NCBI GenBank assembly: GCA_964385175.1
Contig: CAYLNL010000012.1
Span: 1 to 64,000 of the forward strand
Reading direction: 5' to 3'
DNA length: 64,000 nucleotides
Source of the DNA: CAYLNL01 sp964385175
GTDB taxonomy: Bacteria; Bacteroidota; Bacteroidia; Flavobacteriales; Flavobacteriaceae
The position numbers were made by a program, and so were the translations under genes. Below the pieces are notes generated by a model. That model ran no database searches and had not been told where the DNA came from. It was given only the letters and a program-made list of their open reading frames with translations. How positions within the stretch are numbered: position 1 is the stretch's first letter; the number at the start of each line of letters is the position of its first letter. Below are positions 60,023-64,000 of the stretch, in pieces.

Positions 60023-62509
60023 ATGCCTGCTATGAGCCGTTTTTTCAGTATTTTTTCAGTATTTATTTTTTTCCTTGCCTGTAAGGAGAGGGGAGAGGAG
60101 GTTTCGCAACTTACCAGCCATATTCCGAAAGAAGCTTCCCTCATTATTAAAATCAATAAGCCTGCTTTCTTCAAAAAAGAGTTTAGCAGCCATCCCTTCA
60201 GTAAAACATGGGTGGCTACTTCACTTTATAAAAGTGTGGAGGAACGTTTATCGGCTCTTGCCGGCATTAATGCTAAGGAAGAGGCATTGCTTTGTTTCAC
60301 CGAAATAGGAAAACAGAATATAGAGTATGTATTTATAACTAAGTACCATGAAAATATAATTGTTACGGATTCAATTCCTGAAAAAAGTATAGAACGCCTT
60401 TTATATAATGGGGAGACGATAGAAAAAATAACAATGGGTAACCAACTACTTTATACTGCTATTGTAGATGGGATTTTTTTAGGGGCATCTTCTCAACTTC
60501 TTGTAGAAAACAGTATCCGGCAACGAAATAAAGGAATTGTAAAAGTAGATGAGGCATTTCAAAAGCTATATACTATTGCCAACCCCGGAAAACCCGCTAC
60601 GGTTTTTATCAATCATGAGAGGCTACCATCTCTCCTGACGCCTGTTTTAGAAGAACGTCTTTCCAATTATATCCGCAATTTTGCAGACTGGACTGTGATG
60701 GATATCGCATTAACCCCTACATCTATTAATGGTTCTGGGGTGACGGTTACCAAAACTGCCTCTTCAAAAACCAGCGCCCTTTTTCACAATACCCACCCGC
60801 AAGAACCTATAGCGCCGCTTTTTACCTCTCTTATGGCAGAGGGTTTTGTGTCTTTTACTTTTGACAGTGCCACGCAGTTTCAGTCTAATCTTTTACAGCC
60901 TACTCAGAACAAGGCAGCCTACATGCACCGGGAGTTGATTGAGCCGTTAACTGAAATTGCCTGTATTGCTGAAGCGGGAGCCCGGCATGTTGTAGTTCAC
61001 TCCTCAGATATAGAAAATACTAAAAAACGCTTGGTGCAGGAAACCTTGCCTGTTCTCGTGGTGCGGGATTTTGCAATATATAAAGCAACAAATCCCGGAT
61101 GGCTTAAAGAGGCCTTTCCGGGTACGTCGCCTTTGGCAGCTGCAAATTTTTATGTGTTTATAGACGATTGTGTGGTATTTTCTACTGATATAAAAGCGTT
61201 GCAAACTTTGCTGGTTAACTATCTTAATAAAGCTACGTTGGCTTTTGATGAAGCGTATCGGGGCGTCGCCTCCCGGCTAAGCGATGTTTCTTCTCTTTTA
61301 GTAGTGGGGCTTTCGCCTAATTATAAGGATTTTGTAAAAGATGGCTTCCGTAAATCCTATAGAAAAGATACAGATAATATGGGGGCAGAGGCATATCCTC
61401 TTGTAATATGGCAAGCGGTGCAAGATGGCGATGTAACGCATGTACATACTACCTTGGCGAAAACAGATGCTCCGTTAGGTGGCAAAAGGGTTACCCAGGT
61501 AGCTGCTATTGGACTGGATGCCGATGCTGTTGCGTCTCCCCAATGGGTTACTAATTATAGCACCCAGCAAAAAGAACTGGTAGTGCAGGATGTTGAGAAT
61601 ACGTTATACCTTATTTCGCATTCGGGGAAAATTTTGTGGAAGAAAAAGTTAGATAGCGCCATTAAAGGAAGTGTACAGGAAGTAGATTTGTATAGAAACG
61701 GGAGAATACAATGGACGTTTGCAACAGAAAAAAGCTGGTATGTGATAGATAGAAATGGAAAAGACGTGGCTCCGTTTCCCATTCGGTTTGAAAAGCCAAT
61801 TACCCAGCCATTGGCAGTTTTTGATTATGATTTGAATAAAAAGTACCGTTTTTTACTCTGCCAGGGCAATGTACTCAAAATGTATGATGGTAAAGGAAAC
61901 ATAGTGAGCGGGTTTGCGTTTACGCGCGCTCAGGCGCCTGTAGTGCATACGCCCAAGCATATACGCATGGGAAAGGAAGATTATATTGTAATTTCAGAAG
62001 AAAATGGTTCGTTGCGTATTTTAGACCGTACCGGGAAACCTAAAATATCGGTTAAAGATAAAATAGATTTTTCTGAAAATGAAGTATATGAGCACCAAGG
62101 TAAGTTTATTATAGGGATGCGTAATGGGAATGTCTTACAAATAAATCCTGCGGGGAAAGTTATAACCCAAAAAACAGCCTTCCCGCAACCCTATTACCTT
62201 CGCCCCAGCCATGCTACCTGGATTTCCATGGCGGAAAATACCCTTACGATTGGGGCGAAAAAGTTGGTGCTGGATTTTGGGGTTTACACGGAGCCTCGAC
62301 TGTTTCGGTATAAAAATGCGTTTTATGTTGCGGTAACAGACACGCAAACTCATAAGGTATATATTTATACTGATAAGGGTGAACTGTTGCCTCACTTTCC
62401 TGTATATGGAACAACGGCTATTGATATGGCTGATGCCGATTTAAACAAAAAACCAGAATTTGCCGTATTGTCAGATTCCCATACCGTTATAATTTATAAA
62501 ATACAATAG
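60023..62509 (+). CDS. Large lipoprotein with C-terminal beta-propeller-like half
   Basis: An 828-residue predicted lipoprotein: hydrophobic IFSVFIFFLAC with the Cys near 20. Residues about 30-480 lack a motif I know but resemble DUF3352-type proteins, found beside rnhB in flavobacteria. From about 500 the sequence has repeated WD/PQQ-like strands (for example TLYLISHSGKILWKKKL, WYVIDRNGKDVAPFPI, LRILDRTGKPKISV, VYIYTDKGELLPHFPVYG), suggesting a beta-propeller. Function is unknown. It likely shares a transcript with rnhB. Confidence 0.75.
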   Translation: MPAMSRFFSIFSVFIFFLACKERGEEVSQLTSHIPKEASLIIKINKPAFFKKEFSSHPFSKTWVATSLYKSVEERLSALAGINAKEEALLCFTEIGKQNIEYVFITKYHENIIVTDSIPEKSIERLLYNGETIEKITMGNQLLYTAIVDGIFLGASSQLLVENSIRQRNKGIVKVDEAFQKLYTIANPGKPATVFINHERLPSLLTPVLEERLSNYIRNFADWTVMDIALTPTSINGSGVTVTKTASSKTSALFHNTHPQEPIAPLFTSLMAEGFVSFTFDSATQFQSNLLQPTQNKAAYMHRELIEPLTEIACIAEAGARHVVVHSSDIENTKKRLVQETLPVLVVRDFAIYKATNPGWLKEAFPGTSPLAAANFYVFIDDCVVFSTDIKALQTLLVNYLNKATLAFDEAYRGVASRLSDVSSLLVVGLSPNYKDFVKDGFRKSYRKDTDNMGAEAYPLVIWQAVQDGDVTHVHTTLAKTDAPLGGKRVTQVAAIGLDADAVASPQWVTNYSTQQKELVVQDVENTLYLISHSGKILWKKKLDSAIKGSVQEVDLYRNGRIQWTFATEKSWYVIDRNGKDVAPFPIRFEKPITQPLAVFDYDLNKKYRFLLCQGNVLKMYDGKGNIVSGFAFTRAQAPVVHTPKHIRMGKEDYIVISEENGSLRILDRTGKPKISVKDKIDFSENEVYEHQGKFIIGMRNGNVLQINPAGKVITQKTAFPQPYYLRPSHATWISMAENTLTIGAKKLVLDFGVYTEPRLFRYKNAFYVAVTDTQTHKVYIYTDKGELLPHFPVYGTTAIDMADADLNKKPEFAVLSDSHTVIIYKIQ

Positions 62510-62517
62510 GCAAGGTA

Positions 62518-63222
62518 TCAAATGGGTATGCAGGTGGCCTGGAATATTTCTGAAAAGTAATGTTGTATTTTTTCTTTCACCTCCTGTAATGGTATTTCCC
62601 TTTCGCCTACTTCTGTTTTCATAGAGGTTACCGCCTTGCCTCGTATCCCACAGGGAATAATGTGGTTAAAATACGTCATATCGGTATTCACATTCAGGGC
62701 AAAGCCATGCATGGTTACCCATCGGGAGGAACGCACTCCCATAGCGCAGATTTTTCGTGCGAACGGAGTTTCAGCATCCAGCCAAACGCCCGTTTCTCCT
62801 TTGCTGCGCCCGCCATTAATGCCATAATCTTGTAACGTACAAATTATCACCTCTTCCAGCAGCCGCAGGTATTTGTGAATGTCTGTAAAAAAATTTTCCA
62901 GGTCTAAAATAGGGTAGCCTACTATTTGCCCGGGGCCATGATACGTAATATCGCCCCCCCGGTTTATCTTGTAAAAACCGATGCCTTTTTTTGAAAGCGC
63001 TTCTTCATGCAGGAGTAAATGTTCTATATCTCCGCTTTTACCCAACGTATATACGTGCGGGTGTTCCACGAAAAGTAAGTAATTAGGCGTTTCATAGGTA
63101 GTATTTTCCGCCCGGTTCTTTTTTTTAACAGATACAATTTCATTAAAAAGAACTTCTTGTAAATCCCAGCTCTCCTTATAATCTTTAAACCCCAGATTGC
63201 GTATCTGTACCGTTTTGTTCAT
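62518..63222 (-). CDS. lipB: Octanoyltransferase LipB
   Basis: LipB moves octanoyl from acyl carrier protein to lipoyl domains, the first step of lipoate synthesis. The 234-residue protein includes LLFVEHPHVYTLGKSG, the conserved RGGDITYHGPGQIVGYPI, the catalytic Lys in ARKICAMGVRSSRWVTMHG and the catalytic Cys in HIIPCGIRGKAV. The start is ATG 63222 (MNKTVQIRNLGF); ATG 63240 adds six residues. lipA is not in the window. Confidence 0.94.
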   Translation of the reverse strand: MNKTVQIRNLGFKDYKESWDLQEVLFNEIVSVKKKNRAENTTYETPNYLLFVEHPHVYTLGKSGDIEHLLLHEEALSKKGIGFYKINRGGDITYHGPGQIVGYPILDLENFFTDIHKYLRLLEEVIICTLQDYGINGGRSKGETGVWLDAETPFARKICAMGVRSSRWVTMHGFALNVNTDMTYFNHIIPCGIRGKAVTSMKTEVGEREIPLQEVKEKIQHYFSEIFQATCIPI

Positions 63223-63360
63223 AGTGCAAAAATACGGCAATTATGGTACGCACCAGGGATGAAAGGATTACAGAGGAAGAAAAAACAGGTTTTTAGGAGG
63301 GCGCCCGAAAAAAGTGAAAAAATTACGGAAAAACCATACTATAGATTAAAAGAGGTAACG

Positions 63361-63457
63361 TAAGTTTGTCTCAACTATTTATTCTTTGTAAATAGTTTTT
63401 CATAGCAGGGTTTATTAAGTTGTTTTAAAGTTCGGGTCTAAGATCCGGGCTTTTTTT
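63361..63457 (+). ncRNA. Candidate small RNA with promoter, hairpin and terminator
   Basis: TAAGTTTG at 63361-63368 is a full -7 element with no ORF behind it. Downstream come a perfect 9-bp hairpin, AACTATTTA (63373-63381)/TAAATAGTT (63389-63397), and then GTTCGGGTC-TAA-GATCCGGGC (63430-63450, 9 pairs with G-U) followed by seven T. That predicts an RNA of about 80 bases, from near 63375 to 63457. No -33 TTG was found. The rest of the 382-base gap (63241-63622) shows nothing else. Confidence 0.45.
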
Positions 63458-63622
63458 ATTATTGTTTTATTTTTCTCGCTACGTTTATTTTTTATCATTA
63501 TTTTTCTGGTGCATGCAGTCCAGTATAATATAATCTTCTTGTAGATAATGAACGTCAAAAGTATTTTTATGGGCTGTATTTATAGGTATAAATATACTAT
63601 TAGGAGATTTCATAAAAACTGC

Positions 63623-64000
63623 CTAATCAAACCGTAACGCTTTTACGGGCGAAATTTTAGTAACAACATAGGAGGGTACAATGAGCATGAGAAGACACAA
63701 CCCCAGCGTGCCTGCATTGAGCAGCAGGATATGAAATAGGTTGAGATATACGGGCGCCTGGGTAACATAATACGTAGCCGGGTCTAATTTTATAAAACCG
63801 TACTGTTGTTGCACGAACAATAGCCCCAGTCCTATTACATTTCCCCAAAAAAGCCCTACACATATAATATAAGCCGCCTGGTATAAAAATACCTTTCGTA
63901 TCGTCCAACTACTGGCGCCAAGCGCTTTTAAAACCCCTATGGCAGGTGTTTTTTCAATAATGAGCACCAGCAAGGCAGTAATCATATTAATACCTCCCAC
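63623..64000 (-). CDS. FtsX-like ABC transporter permease (LolC/E type), C-terminal part
   Basis: The last 125 codons of a permease whose start lies beyond the right edge. They contain three membrane helices and the FtsX/MacB pattern: ALLVLIIEKTPAIGVLKALGASSWTIRKVFL, a periplasmic loop with YGFIKLDPATYYV, and the ending SYVVTKISPVKALRFD. This C-terminus is typical of LolC/LolE-type lipoprotein-releasing permeases in Bacteroidota; other FtsX-family transporters are possible. Confidence 0.85.
   Translation of the reverse strand: MGGINMITALLVLIIEKTPAIGVLKALGASSWTIRKVFLYQAAYIICVGLFWGNVIGLGLLFVQQQYGFIKLDPATYYVTQAPVYLNLFHILLLNAGTLGLCLLMLIVPSYVVTKISPVKALRFD

Noticed and set aside
1..64000. CRISPR arrays, transposases, prophage or rRNA genes
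   Set aside because: No spaced direct repeats of CRISPR type, no transposase or integrase motifs and no rRNA-like sequence were seen in the window.

Overview
The window looks like chromosome from a member of the Bacteroidota, most likely a flavobacterium. The evidence is a type A type-IX-secretion sorting domain, a SusC/SusD pair, many lipoproteins with a Cys-containing lipobox, an archaeal-type prolyl-tRNA synthetase, type B ribosomal protein L31, and repeated promoter matches of the Bacteroidota form TTG-N19..21-TAnnTTTG with no Shine-Dalgarno sequences. Base composition is moderately AT-rich, and the two restriction-modification loci look more AT-rich than their neighbours.

Layout. 1-5850: partial lipoprotein, birA, then the block rsfS-ftsH-LUD-cdsA-psd-ACBP (ribosome silencing, membrane proteolysis, phospholipid synthesis). 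5851-9960: a small lipoprotein and a large T9SS-secreted leucine-rich-repeat protein, with an AT-rich spacer holding DnaA-box-like 9-mers between them. 9960-19745: O-methyltransferase, PAP2/tatA, folE-cysS-murB, a FadL-type porin with a Trp/Tyr/Gly-rich lipoprotein, proS, two identical tRNA-Glu genes and rpsT. 19831-21551: first type II R-M locus. 21606-25195: DUF2911 protein, asnB, apbE. 25435-29956: five genes on both strands for surface glycan assembly (four glycosyltransferases and an FdtA-like sugar ketoisomerase). 30082-31608: deoD and deoC. 31643-35451: a peptide-export locus, discussed below. 35600-43570: dolichol-phosphate-mannose-synthase-like GT2, DUF4199, rpmE2, RsmI-like methylase, dnaA, thioesterase, HAD hydrolase, ribD, GNAT, prmC. 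43816-45895: second type II R-M locus, followed by an imperfect inverted repeat. 46072-50007: divergent amidase and lptD. 50008-53302: repeats, ridA, a decayed RhuM fragment, pruA, nadD. 53380-59229: gpsA and a SusD/SusC pair. 59405-64000: rnhB, a large lipoprotein, lipB, a candidate small RNA and a truncated FtsX-type permease.

The most unusual locus is 31643-35451. A C39-peptidase ABC transporter is followed by a 72-codon ORF and then an HlyD adaptor, with a good promoter just upstream of the small ORF. The small ORF ends in a run of 12 G (coding strand) and overlaps the adaptor's GTG start in a GTGA. One added G (or two lost) would fuse the two frames into one long adaptor. A short acidic-helix motif occurs twice in the small ORF and once at the adaptor's N terminus, which suggests the two were or can be one protein. 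This looks like a possible phase-variable switch in a peptide exporter; a consensus sequencing error in the homopolymer is the main alternative.

Other points worth a look: lptD lacks any ATG/GTG/TTG upstream of its signal peptide and seems to start at ATA; a two-hairpin small-RNA candidate lies at about 63375-63457; the second R-M locus appears to be transcribed leaderless.
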